Origin: Heritagella_A intestinalis | GTDB taxonomy: Bacteria > Bacillota > Clostridia > Oscillospirales > Acutalibacteraceae | DNA length: 64,000 nucleotides | Direction of reading: 5' to 3' | Assembly (NCBI GenBank): GCA_904418995.1 | Contig: CAJFQF010000004.1 | Location: forward strand, 62,001 to 126,000 | Shown here: positions 1 through 7,658 of the stretch, piece after piece | Layout of the letters: the number at the start of each line of letters is the position of its first letter | How positions within the stretch are numbered: the first letter of the stretch is position 1 | Made by a program: the position numbers and the translations under genes | The notes under the pieces: model-generated | What the model was told of the DNA's origin: nothing | The model's database searches: none | The model's input: only the letters and a program-made list of their open reading frames with translations

Positions 1-14
1 TCAAAGTAGGGGAA

Positions 15-551
15 TCAGGCGTTCTTTTCCGGCTTTTCAAAGAAGCTCATAAAGCCCTCTTCTTCCGGGGCCACAGTGGGCTTCAGGGGATTGGAAAAGC
101 TGCCCTTCTGGATGCTGGGCGGGGTGGGGCGCTGTACCGGCGCGGTAGGGGGTTCTTCTTCCACCGGCGCGGGGGCTTTGGGAGCCTGGGAAACCTGCTC
201 TTCCTTTTGGGCCAGACTTTCCCGCAGGGCCTGGAGCTCTTCCCGGGCCTTGTCCAGCTCCCGGCGGGCTTCCTCGGCCTCCTGGCGGGCCCGGGAGGAT
301 TCTTCCAGATATTCTTTCAGCTGCGAGCGCAGATTATCGGCGGAGTCCAGGGATTTATGCGCGCTGTCGCAGAAATTTAAAGCGGTAATGATAGAGGCAA
401 GGGTCAGGGAGGCCCGGTCGTTTTGGCGCAGGACAGATTCGATGGCGTCTTCCACTTCCTGCCCTACCGACAGGACATATTCCTCGGAGTCTTCCGAGAT
501 TAAGCTGCAGGGGGTGCCGCAGATAGAGAGTTTAATTTTATTTTTGCCCAT
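15..551 (-). CDS. zapA: Cell division protein ZapA, long form
   Basis: ZapA-type protein of 178 residues that would bind FtsZ and promote bundling of the cytokinetic ring. The N-terminal ~85 residues have the ZapA pattern (short beta-rich head opening MGKNKIKLSICG, then a helix covering 'YVLSVGQEVEDAIESVL' and 'ASLTLASIITALNFCD'). Next comes a charged coiled coil (about residues 85-125), then a proline-rich tail ending EEEGFMSFFEKPEKNA. The start at 551 is chosen because GAAAGGAG lies 8-12 bases upstream; longer upstream reading is AT-rich and not protein-like. Typical ZapA is ~85-110 residues, so the tail is an extension. It is divergent from glgP. Identification is by overall pattern and size of the head domain, so moderately sure. 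Confidence 0.75.
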   Translation of the reverse strand: MGKNKIKLSICGTPCSLISEDSEEYVLSVGQEVEDAIESVLRQNDRASLTLASIITALNFCDSAHKSLDSADNLRSQLKEYLEESSRARQEAEEARRELDKAREELQALRESLAQKEEQVSQAPKAPAPVEEEPPTAPVQRPTPPSIQKGSFSNPLKPTVAPEEEGFMSFFEKPEKNA

Positions 552-1065
552 AAGGCCAGCTCCTTTCTGTTGTGCTGTCCTTTCATTATACGGCATTTGC
601 GTGAAATAAAAAAGGGGGCAGAGGAATAATTGCAGGCCCGTAGAGAGAAAAAGAGGGCACGCACTGCCGGAATTTGCCGGGTTTTCCTCTGAAAATACTG
701 AATTTGTAAAAACTGCACAATAGTTTGCGAAAAATTTTCCTCTCGGATTTTTGGCGCTTTTCCAAGGGAAGAATGAAAAAATTCGCATGAATAAGCGAAA
801 AATAAGCATTTTGCAAAAAATCCCCCCTGGGGCGCAGAACTCTTGTAACAGGGGCGGTTTTGGTATATAATAACATATAGTAGGGGCTTGCGGCCTTGGG
901 CCGGGCAGCTCTCCTTTTTGCCGCTGTTGTTTCTCGGAGTCGGGCTTCGCCGGAGAATCGGAGCCTGCGGCGGGTAAAAGAGGAACGGGCGCCGGAAACC
1001 GGCCGCGCAAGGAGCGCCTTGAGGATACATTTCTTACACTATTATTTTTGGAGGCTAAGATTGTT
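552..1065. other. Intergenic region between zapA and glgP
   Basis: 514 bases without a convincing gene. It holds divergent promoters: a minus-strand TATAAT at 585-590 (34 bases before the zapA start, no good -35) and the strong plus-strand promoter at 843-871. Bases 660-830 are AT-rich. Bases 880-1040 form a GC-rich leader of about 190 nt for glgP with several short inverted repeats but no riboswitch class I recognise. Confidence 0.6.
843..871 (+). promoter_or_regulatory. Sigma-A promoter for glgP
   Basis: TTGTAA at 843-848, a 17-base spacer and TATAAT at 866-871. Predicted transcription start near 878, giving a ~190-nt leader before glgP. Confidence 0.7.
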
Positions 1066-3537
1066 ATGAATTATAATCTTTCCGTACCCCAGATCGAATC
1101 CATGATTAAAGAGAAGCTCTCCCACAATTTCGGCGTCAGCCCGGAAAACGCCACGGATGAGCAGTACTACAAGGCCGTGGCCCTGATCCTTCGGGACCTG
1201 ATGATCCGGGGCCGCAATGAATGCAAGGAAAAGGCCGAAAAGACCGGTACCAAGAAGGTCTATTATCTCTGCATGGAGTTCCTGCTGGGTCGCTCCCTGC
1301 GCAATAACCTGTATAACCTGCATTTGGAGGAGCCCTTCCGCAAGGCCCTGGCCAACATGGACATTAAGCTGGACGCCCTCTATGACCAGGAGCCCGACGC
1401 GGGCCTGGGCAACGGCGGCTTGGGCCGTCTGGCCGCCTGCTTTATGGACGGCCTGGCTTCCCAGGGCTACTATGCCATGGGTTATTCCCTGCGCTATGAA
1501 TACGGCATCTTCCGCCAGAAGCTGGTGGACGGCTGGCAGACGGAGCTGCCGGACTTCTGGCTCCCCGGCGGCCGGGTATGGATGCAGGAGGTTCCGGAAA
1601 AGGCAGTGGAAGTCCACTTCAACGGCCATATCGAGGAACACTGGAATAACCAGTATCATATTGTGAACCATAAGGATTATACCAAGGTAACGGCAATCCC
1701 CTATGACCTGTATATTTCCGGCAACGACGGCAAGGGCATCAGCGTGCTGCGCATCTGGAAGGCCCAGGCCGATGAGTTCGACATGAAGCTCTTTAACGGC
1801 GGCAACTATATGCGGGCCATTGAGCAGAACGCTATGGCCGAGGTCATTACCAAGGTCCTCTATCCCGAGGATAACCACACCGAGGGCAAGAGCCTGCGCC
1901 TGATGCAGCAGTATTTCCTGGTGTCCGCCACCATTCAGGATATTATCCGCCGTCACCTGTTCAGCAACCAGTCCCTGGATAACCTGCCGGAGCTGGCCGC
2001 CATCCACCTGAACGACACCCATCCCGTGCTGGCCATCCCCGAGATGATGCGCATTATGTTGGACGAGTGCGGTTACGGCTGGGACGACGCTTGGAGCATT
2101 GTTACCCGCACCATCGCTTACACCAACCACACGGTCATGAGCGAGGCGCTGGAGTGCTGGGGCGTGGATATGTTCAAGATGTACCTGCCCCGCATTTATC
2201 AGATTGTGGAGGAGATCAACCGCCGGTTCTGCGCCGAGATGCACGAAAAGGGCGTGGACGGCTACAAGGTGGGCCGCATGGCGCCCCTCAACGACGGCTA
2301 TGTGAAGATGGCCAACCTGGCCGTGGTCAGCAGCCATTCTGTCAACGGCGTTTCCCAGCTCCACAGCGACATTCTCAAGGACGCGGTGTTCAACGACTTC
2401 TATACGGAGATGCCCTATAAGTTCAAGAACGTCACCAACGGCATTGCCCACCGCCGCTGGCTCAACCAGTCCAACCCGGAGCTGGCCGCCCTCCTCAATG
2501 AGCTCATCGGCACCGGCTATATCACCGACGCCAACGAGCTCCAGAAGCTCATGGAATTCAAGGACGATGCTTCTGTCCTGACCCGGATGCAGCAGATCAA
2601 GCACGACAACAAGGTGCGCCTGGCCGAGTATGTGGCCAAGACTACCGGCATCAAGGTGGACCCCAACTCCATTTTCGACGTGCAGGTCAAGCGGATGCAC
2701 GAGTATAAGCGCCAGCACCTGAACGCCCTGCACATCCTGGCTACCTATCAGTGGCTGCGGGAGAACCCCAACGCGGACTACACCCCCCACACCTATTTCT
2801 TCGGGGCCAAGAGCGCCGCTGGCTACTACTTTGCCAAGCAGATGATCCGCATGATCGCCACCCTGGCCAAGGTCATCAACAACGACCCCAGAGTCAACGA
2901 TAAGCTGAAGGTGGTCTTTATGGAGAACTACTGCGTCTCCCTGGCGGAGCTGATGATCCCCGCCGCCGAAATCAGCGAGCAGATCTCCCTGGCCGGCACC
3001 GAGGCTTCCGGTACCTCCAACATGAAGTTTATGATTAACTCCGCCGTGACCCTGGGCACTCTGGACGGCGCCAACGTGGAGATTCACGAGGCCGTGGGCG
3101 ATGATAATATCTTCCTCTTCGGTATGACCACCCCCGAGGTGAACACCCTGAAGCAGAACGGCTATCATCCCTATGAGTATATGAACAACAATCCCACCAT
3201 CCGCCACGCCATGGAAGAGCTCCAGCGGGGCTTCGGCGGGTTTGACTTCCAGGATATCTACAACTCCCTCTCCAAGACCGACCCGTATATGGTGCTGGCT
3301 GACTTTGAGTCTTATTCCCAGATTCAGCAGAAAGCGGCCCAGGCCTGGCGCGACCAGCAGAGATGGAACCGCATGGGCCTGGTGAATACCGCCATGGCCG
3401 GGCGCTTTGCCGCAGACCGTGCCATCCGGGAGTATGCCGAAAACATCTGGCACGCAAAGCCCATTCCGGAGAATGTGTCCGTGAAGCCGGCGAAGAAGGC
3501 TGCGGCCAATGTTTCCCTCATCGAGCATCAGCGGTAA
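1066..3537 (+). CDS. glgP: Glycogen/starch phosphorylase
   Basis: 823-residue alpha-glucan phosphorylase, which releases glucose-1-phosphate from glycogen or maltodextrin using inorganic phosphate and pyridoxal phosphate. Seen: the N-terminal 'LGNGGLGRLAACFMDG' substrate region, 'HLNDTHP', 'VKRMHEYKRQ' and the PLP signature 'EASGTSNMKFM' with the cofactor lysine at about residue 654, followed by 'GTLDGANVEI'. Length is normal for the family. The ATG at 1066 is preferred over an upstream TTG at 1048 because GGAGG at 1050-1054 lies 11 bases before it. It has its own promoter and is followed by a terminator hairpin, so it is probably monocistronic; the GH13 gene downstream suggests a shared storage-glucan pathway. 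Confidence 0.96.
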   Translation: MNYNLSVPQIESMIKEKLSHNFGVSPENATDEQYYKAVALILRDLMIRGRNECKEKAEKTGTKKVYYLCMEFLLGRSLRNNLYNLHLEEPFRKALANMDIKLDALYDQEPDAGLGNGGLGRLAACFMDGLASQGYYAMGYSLRYEYGIFRQKLVDGWQTELPDFWLPGGRVWMQEVPEKAVEVHFNGHIEEHWNNQYHIVNHKDYTKVTAIPYDLYISGNDGKGISVLRIWKAQADEFDMKLFNGGNYMRAIEQNAMAEVITKVLYPEDNHTEGKSLRLMQQYFLVSATIQDIIRRHLFSNQSLDNLPELAAIHLNDTHPVLAIPEMMRIMLDECGYGWDDAWSIVTRTIAYTNHTVMSEALECWGVDMFKMYLPRIYQIVEEINRRFCAEMHEKGVDGYKVGRMAPLNDGYVKMANLAVVSSHSVNGVSQLHSDILKDAVFNDFYTEMPYKFKNVTNGIAHRRWLNQSNPELAALLNELIGTGYITDANELQKLMEFKDDASVLTRMQQIKHDNKVRLAEYVAKTTGIKVDPNSIFDVQVKRMHEYKRQHLNALHILATYQWLRENPNADYTPHTYFFGAKSAAGYYFAKQMIRMIATLAKVINNDPRVNDKLKVVFMENYCVSLAELMIPAAEISEQISLAGTEASGTSNMKFMINSAVTLGTLDGANVEIHEAVGDDNIFLFGMTTPEVNTLKQNGYHPYEYMNNNPTIRHAMEELQRGFGGFDFQDIYNSLSKTDPYMVLADFESYSQIQQKAAQAWRDQQRWNRMGLVNTAMAGRFAADRAIREYAENIWHAKPIPENVSVKPAKKAAANVSLIEHQR

Positions 3538-3570
3538 GGCTTTTGCCGGAATAACCAATACAGTGTATGG

Positions 3571-3630
3571 GCGGGGACGCTGCTTCTCCGGCAGGCTTTT
3601 CTGTCGGGGGAGAGCGGTCCCCGCTTCTTT
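3571..3630 (+). terminator. Intrinsic terminator after glgP
   Basis: Long hairpin: GCGGGGAC at 3571-3578 pairs with GTCCCCGC at 3617-3624, with further pairing inside (CGGCAG with CTGTCG), followed by TTCTTT. Confidence 0.7.
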
Positions 3631-3711
3631 ATAAGCGGATAGGGCCTGTTTCTTTTAAGTTTAGGCTTATCCGCAGAGAATAGAAAGGAAAGAAAGGAGG
3701 CGGATGGATTT

Positions 3712-5577
3712 ATGTTCCATTCCCGTAACCCCCAGTACCGCTTCCCTACCGGGGCGGTGCAGGAGGGGACCAATGTGCATTTTAAAATCAGCATGAGCCG
3801 GGACCTGCGCTGTTCCGCCGCGGCCCTGCTGGTGGATACCGGCGGCAAGGTGGAGCGCTATGGCATGTTCTGGTGCGGCATGAACGGCGACCACGCCGAA
3901 TGGTGGGAGTGCGATTACCAGCCGGATTCTGCGGGCCTGCGGTTTTATTGGTTTGAGGTGGATACCTGGCGGGGGCGTCTGAGCCTGAACCGCACTTTCG
4001 GCGGGGAGGGGATCCTCTCTGGCAAGGACCGGTGGCAGCTGACGGTATACAGCAAAACCTACCAGACGCCGGACTGGCTGGCGGGAGGCGTCATGTACCA
4101 GGTCTTTCCGGACCGGTTTTTCCGCTCTGCCCAAAAAAAGAAGAATGTGCCAAAGGATAGGAAGCTGCACCCTGCCTGGGAAGAAGAGATTCAGTGGTGG
4201 CCCGACGAAAACGGGGAAATCACCAACAAGGACTTTTTCGGCGGGGATTTAAAGGGCATCGAAGAGAAGCTGGACTACCTGCAGTCCCTGGGGGTCACCT
4301 GCCTGTATCTGAACCCCATTTTCGAGTCCCATTCCAACCACCGGTACGATACGGCGGATTATTCCCGGGTTGACCCCCTGCTGGGGGACGAGGAGGATTT
4401 CCGAAGCCTGTGCCGAGCAGCGGAAAAGCGGGGCATCCGGGTGTTGCTGGACGGGGTTTTCAGCCATACCGGCAGCGACAGCGTGTATTTCAACCGGGAA
4501 GGCCGGTACCACTCGGTAGGGGCCTACAATTCCCGGAATTCCCCCTACTATTCCTGGTACCACTTTCGGCGGTGGCCCGACGATTATGAGTGCTGGTGGA
4601 ACTTTACGACCCTGCCCAATGTCCAGGAGGACCAGGAGGACTATCTGCGGTATATCACCGGGAAAAACGGCATTGTCCGGCGGTGGCTTCGGGCCGGGGC
4701 GGCGGGCTGGCGGCTGGACGTGGCCGACGAGCTGCCGGATGTGTTTATCGACGCTTTGACCAGGGCTGCAAAAGAGGAAAAGCCTGACGCCGTGGTGCTG
4801 GGAGAGGTGTGGGAGGACGCTTCGAATAAATGCGCCTACGGCCAGCGGCGGCGGTACCTTCTGGGCGGCCAGCTGGACAGCGTCATGAATTATCCCTTCC
4901 GGGACGCCATCCTGGGCTTTCTCACCGGGGCCAGCGCCTCGGATATGATGGAGTGCATCATGAATATTCTGGAAAACTATCCGCCTCAGACAACGCGAAT
5001 TTTAATGAACCATATCGGCACCCACGATACTGAGCGGGCCTTGACAGTGCTGGCCGGAGAGCCGGTCAACCAGCGGGGCCGCCAGTGGCAGAGCCAGCAG
5101 AAGCTCTCTCCCAAGCAGCGGGAGCGGGGGCTGAAGCTCCTGCGGCTGGCTTCCCTGCTGCAGTACACCCTGCCTGGGGTGCCCTGCCTGTACTATGGCG
5201 ACGAGGCCGGCATGGAGGGGTACCGGGACCCCTTTAACCGGAGGACCTATCCCTGGGGCAGGGAGGACCCGGCCCTTTTGGATTGGTACCGCACCCTGGG
5301 GGAGATCCGCAGGGAATGTCCGGCCCTGCGGGAAAGCGGCATGGTGCCCTATCTGGCAGAGGGAGACTATTTTGCCTTTCTGCGCATGGGCCACCGGAAT
5401 AAGCTGCTGGTAGCCGTAAACCGCTCTGCCGGGGAGCGGGAGCTGGAGATCCCTTCGGATTGGTCCCAGATCAAGGCCCTGCTGGGGCCGTCGCCGGTCA
5501 ACGGGCGAATCCATCTGGGCCCCTACGGCTACAGCCTGGTCCTGTCCGAGGAGGACCCGGAAAAAGAAGAGGCGTAA
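3712..5577 (+). CDS. GH13 alpha-glycosidase (neopullulanase / maltogenic amylase type)
   Basis: 621-residue glycoside hydrolase of family 13 acting on alpha-1,4-glucans or maltodextrins; no signal peptide, so cytoplasmic. The first ~120 residues look like an N-terminal beta-sandwich starch domain. The barrel starts at 'GVMYQVFPDRF', followed by 'NPIFESHSNHRYDTADY' (typical of neopullulanase/cyclomaltodextrinase enzymes) and 'LLDGVFSHTG' (conserved region I). Catalytic residues are visible: nucleophile D336 in 'GWRLDVADE', acid/base E365 in 'VLGEVWED' and D439 in 'GTHDTER'. The ATG at 3712 has AAAGGAGG about 11 bases upstream. With glgP it would break down glycogen or imported dextrins. The exact specificity cannot be read from sequence alone. 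Confidence 0.93.
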   Translation: MFHSRNPQYRFPTGAVQEGTNVHFKISMSRDLRCSAAALLVDTGGKVERYGMFWCGMNGDHAEWWECDYQPDSAGLRFYWFEVDTWRGRLSLNRTFGGEGILSGKDRWQLTVYSKTYQTPDWLAGGVMYQVFPDRFFRSAQKKKNVPKDRKLHPAWEEEIQWWPDENGEITNKDFFGGDLKGIEEKLDYLQSLGVTCLYLNPIFESHSNHRYDTADYSRVDPLLGDEEDFRSLCRAAEKRGIRVLLDGVFSHTGSDSVYFNREGRYHSVGAYNSRNSPYYSWYHFRRWPDDYECWWNFTTLPNVQEDQEDYLRYITGKNGIVRRWLRAGAAGWRLDVADELPDVFIDALTRAAKEEKPDAVVLGEVWEDASNKCAYGQRRRYLLGGQLDSVMNYPFRDAILGFLTGASASDMMECIMNILENYPPQTTRILMNHIGTHDTERALTVLAGEPVNQRGRQWQSQQKLSPKQRERGLKLLRLASLLQYTLPGVPCLYYGDEAGMEGYRDPFNRRTYPWGREDPALLDWYRTLGEIRRECPALRESGMVPYLAEGDYFAFLRMGHRNKLLVAVNRSAGERELEIPSDWSQIKALLGPSPVNGRIHLGPYGYSLVLSEEDPEKEEA

Positions 5578-5623
5578 GCTTCCGTCCAGCCAGCCCCAAT
5601 GGGTTTATCGGCAGCCGTGTCCA

Positions 5624-6169
5624 TCACCATTCCCCCATCTGCTGGTAATACAACTCCATCAAATCCACTGGCCCGTCATTTTCGGAAGCATCGCCCGAAG
5701 GGCAAATTTGCGGCGCAGCCAAGTTCTTCTCTTTCTTTTCTTTCTTATTCCCTTCTTTTCCTTCTTCTATTGTTGTTAGTGGTTTGTTAGGCTGTGTGTT
5801 GCTGGTTTGTGGACGGTTTGCCGTTTGTTTGCCCGTTTCCCTGTTGTCCGACTGGTAGCGGTCGTAGTTTTTTACCGTAATAATGCTGAATTTCGATGTG
5901 GCCCGCCTGGTAATTTCCCCTGTGGATTCCAGGTGTTTTAGGGCGGTACGCACTTGCTGGATGGTCAATCCGGTTTGTTGGGATAGTTTCTCTATGGAAC
6001 TAATAAACTGCCCTCGCTGGCAGTGGATGCCCTGGAAATCCCCGGGTTTCCAGTTGGCGTTCAGGATGCAGTGGAGAAACAGGCATTTGGTGTTGACGTT
6101 GGTGTACCATCCCCAGTAAAGGAGACTCCGGCTGATTTTGACAAAGTTGCCCTCATGGTTTTTGCTCAT
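5624..6169 (-). CDS. Phage-type replication initiation (DnaD-like N-terminal) protein, probably truncated
   Basis: 181 residues. The N-terminal ~105 residues resemble the winged-helix head of phage replisome organiser/DnaD-like proteins: 'FVKISRSLLYWGWYTN', 'FLHCILNANWKPGDFQG', then 'LTIQQVRTALKHLESTGEI' and 'SKFSIITVKNYDRYQ'. After a Gln/Asn/Lys-rich linker the protein stops at 'MELYYQQMGEW', where relatives usually carry a DnaD domain of ~70 more residues. No other phage gene is nearby, so it is best read as an orphan phage remnant that may still bind DNA. The start at 6169 has AGGAGGG 9 bases upstream. It converges on the GH13 gene with 46 bases between them. Confidence 0.6.
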   Translation of the reverse strand: MSKNHEGNFVKISRSLLYWGWYTNVNTKCLFLHCILNANWKPGDFQGIHCQRGQFISSIEKLSQQTGLTIQQVRTALKHLESTGEITRRATSKFSIITVKNYDRYQSDNRETGKQTANRPQTSNTQPNKPLTTIEEGKEGNKKEKKEKNLAAPQICPSGDASENDGPVDLMELYYQQMGEW

Positions 6170-6349
6170 GGATGTTCCCTCCTATGTGGCCCTCCCAGAG
6201 GGAAGGCGGAGATGATTCCCGGCCATACCGGCGGGGTACGGGGTCCAGGCTGTTGGCTTTGCGGCTAACAGGCGGTTTCCCCTCTCTATTTTCCATGATT
6301 CCCGGGCATTTTTCTCCCCCATTTTATCCTAATCCAAGAGGAGGCCCCT

Positions 6350-6892
6350 ATGAATCCCCTGATACAAGAATTGCAAAAGGCCTTTCCCGGTTGGCAGGCC
6401 CGGCCGGTGGAAGAGGCCCTGGACGATACCCTCCTGGTTTTGCGGAGCAATCTCACCGGCTACTATGCCCGTACCGGGGAACCTGCCCCCACCCGGGAAA
6501 ACCTGCTGGAGGACTGCGGCGCCCTTCCTCCCGGGCGCTCTCTGGCGGATAAAGCCTTTTTGCTTTTGTACCGGCAGGGGAAGCCGGCGGCGGTGTTGGA
6601 CTTTGTGGCGGGGTATCCCACCCCGGAAACGGGCTATATCGGCCTGCTGATTTTGGACAGCGCTTTGCAGGGACAGGGAAGCGGGCAGGAACTCCTGACG
6701 GCCCTGAAGGATTGGGCGCATTCAAACGGCTTTATTCGCTTGGAGCTGGGGTGCTATGAGACCAACAACCCCGGCTTGGCCTTTTGGCGCAAAATGGGCT
6801 TTGCGGAAATCCGGCGCACCTTCCGGAAAGGGGCGGACGGGAAGGAACGGGCCTTACTTTCCTTGGCAAAATCCCTGGATAAAAACTTTTGA
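6350..6892 (+). CDS. GNAT-family N-acetyltransferase
   Basis: 180-residue cytoplasmic acetyltransferase. The GNAT fold is indicated by 'AFLLLYRQGKPAAVLDFVAGYP', the beta4-alpha3 acetyl-CoA loop 'LQGQGSGQELL' (Q-x-x-G-x-G/A type) and the C-terminal 'LELGCYETNNPGLAFWRKMGF', the usual N-x-x-A-x-x-F-x-x-x-G-F motif. The substrate cannot be inferred. The ATG at 6350 follows AAGAGGAGG. It stands alone between a convergent phage remnant and tRNA-Arg; the tRNA promoter starts 8 bases behind its stop. Confidence 0.88.
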   Translation: MNPLIQELQKAFPGWQARPVEEALDDTLLVLRSNLTGYYARTGEPAPTRENLLEDCGALPPGRSLADKAFLLLYRQGKPAAVLDFVAGYPTPETGYIGLLILDSALQGQGSGQELLTALKDWAHSNGFIRLELGCYETNNPGLAFWRKMGFAEIRRTFRKGADGKERALLSLAKSLDKNF

Positions 6893-6900
6893 AAATCCTG

Positions 6901-6929
6901 TTGACAAATCCCGAACCTTGCGCTATAAT
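6901..6929 (+). promoter_or_regulatory. Consensus promoter of tRNA-Arg
   Basis: TTGACA (6901-6906), 17-base spacer, TATAAT (6924-6929): a perfect sigma-A consensus 24 bases before the tRNA. Confidence 0.92.
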
Positions 6930-6953
6930 AATAAAGCTGTTCCAAACAGTTAT

Positions 6954-7030
6954 GCGCTCGTAGCTCAGCTGGATAGAGTGTCTGACTACGAATCAGAAGG
7001 TCAGGGGTTCGAGTCCCTTCGGGCGCGCCA
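6954..7030 (+). tRNA. tRNA-Arg (anticodon ACG)
   Basis: Full cloverleaf of 77 nt with encoded CCA. The acceptor GCGCTCG pairs with CGGGCGC, anticodon stem TCTGA/TCAGA, loop CTACGAA with anticodon ACG at 6988-6990, T-loop GTTCGAGTC. The wobble A would be deaminated to inosine to read CGN codons. Confidence 0.97.
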
Positions 7031-7032
7031 CA

Positions 7033-7067
7033 CCTGCGGTGAGCAATTTGTGCACCGCAGGTTTTTT
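7033..7067 (+). terminator. Terminator 1 after tRNA-Arg
   Basis: CCTGCGGTG (7033-7041) pairs with CACCGCAGG (7053-7061), followed by six T. Confidence 0.92.
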
Positions 7068-7086
7068 CTATATTATTAGGTTTTGT

Positions 7087-7113
7087 GCCCGCGTTTAAAG
7101 CGGGTGTTTTTTT
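7087..7113 (+). terminator. Terminator-like hairpin 2 after tRNA-Arg
   Basis: GCCCGC (7087-7092) and GCGGGT (7100-7105) around a 7-base loop, followed by G and seven T. Confidence 0.7.
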
Positions 7114-7127
7114 GTCAACGCTCCCTA

Positions 7128-7165
7128 AACCCGCGATGGATTTCCATCGTGGGTTTTTCTTTTTG
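7128..7165 (+). terminator. Terminator-like hairpin 3 after tRNA-Arg
   Basis: AACCCGCGATGGA (7128-7140) pairs almost perfectly with TCCATCGTGGGTT (7143-7155), followed by TTTCTTTTT. Third hairpin in a row isolating the tRNA from the downstream locus. Confidence 0.75.
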
Positions 7166-7318
7166 CTGGCCGCTGGCGTTTGCAGCCGGTCAACCCTTTT
7201 GAAAGAGAAGCTCTGTGTGCAATTTGCGCCCAGAACTTTTTTAATTTTGAAAAACGGCATACCCATATCATTGTGATTTGTGGATTGTAAGGAAAAAGAA
7301 AGGGTTTTGGCCCGATTT

Positions 7319-7341
7319 GGCAAGGGAAAATATCCCTTGCC
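7319..7341. repeat. Perfect inverted repeat before the VWA-operon promoter
   Basis: GGCAAGGGA (7319-7327), 5-base AT spacer, TCCCTTGCC (7333-7341). It ends 4 bases before the -35 box at 7345, so it is a candidate operator; it has no T-tail and is less likely a terminator. Confidence 0.5.
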
Positions 7342-7344
7342 TTC

Positions 7345-7373
7345 TTGCGGCAAAGGGAAATTGATGATATGAT
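7345..7373 (+). promoter_or_regulatory. Predicted promoter of the VWA/tubulin locus
   Basis: TTGCGG (7345-7350), 17-base spacer, TATGAT (7368-7373). Predicted start near 7380. Confidence 0.6.
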
Positions 7374-7658
7374 AGAATGCATAGTGGAAAGTGCACCTGA
7401 AAAGGGGAAAAGGCGCAAATTTTGCGGAAAATAGGCAAATCCCGGAGCCAAAGCCGGGAAGCGCGCGGTTTCTTTCGTGAATTTTGACGAGTTTTTGTAT
7501 TTAGGCGCAGCTTTCTCGGGCTTGACGGAAAACTAACGTCTATTTCCAAAGCGCCTGGCCGGCCCGGCGGGGCAGGGCAGACGGGAGTGGGCGTGGTTCC
7601 AAAAAGGGTTTTCCTGCTAGGTGCAGGACTTGAAAACAGGAAAGGGTGTTATGAGAGT
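7374..7658 (+). other. Long leader of the VWA/tubulin operon
   Basis: About 280 nt between the promoter and the VWA start without a convincing gene. It contains a CCCGG/CCGGG hairpin around 7441-7458 and a GC-rich stretch at 7550-7590. I compared it by eye with c-di-GMP, c-di-AMP, ZTP and purine riboswitch cores and found no match. Confidence 0.4.

Noticed and set aside
1..14. End of a further minus-strand gene behind zapA
   Set aside because: TCA at 1-3 could be a stop codon, but 14 bases give no support for any gene.
1042..3558. Long open frame on the minus strand across glgP
   Set aside because: It is the antisense shadow of the phosphorylase; its His/Gly/Leu/Val-rich composition is an artefact of GC-rich coding DNA. 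The same applies to long minus-strand frames across the VWA, tubulin-like and ATPase genes and to the plus-strand frame across the Gld operon.
7374..7658. Possible c-di-GMP riboswitch in the VWA leader (GGCAAA...CAAAGCC-like string near 7430-7455)
   Set aside because: The order and spacing of the conserved blocks do not fit the class I core and the receptor stem is missing.
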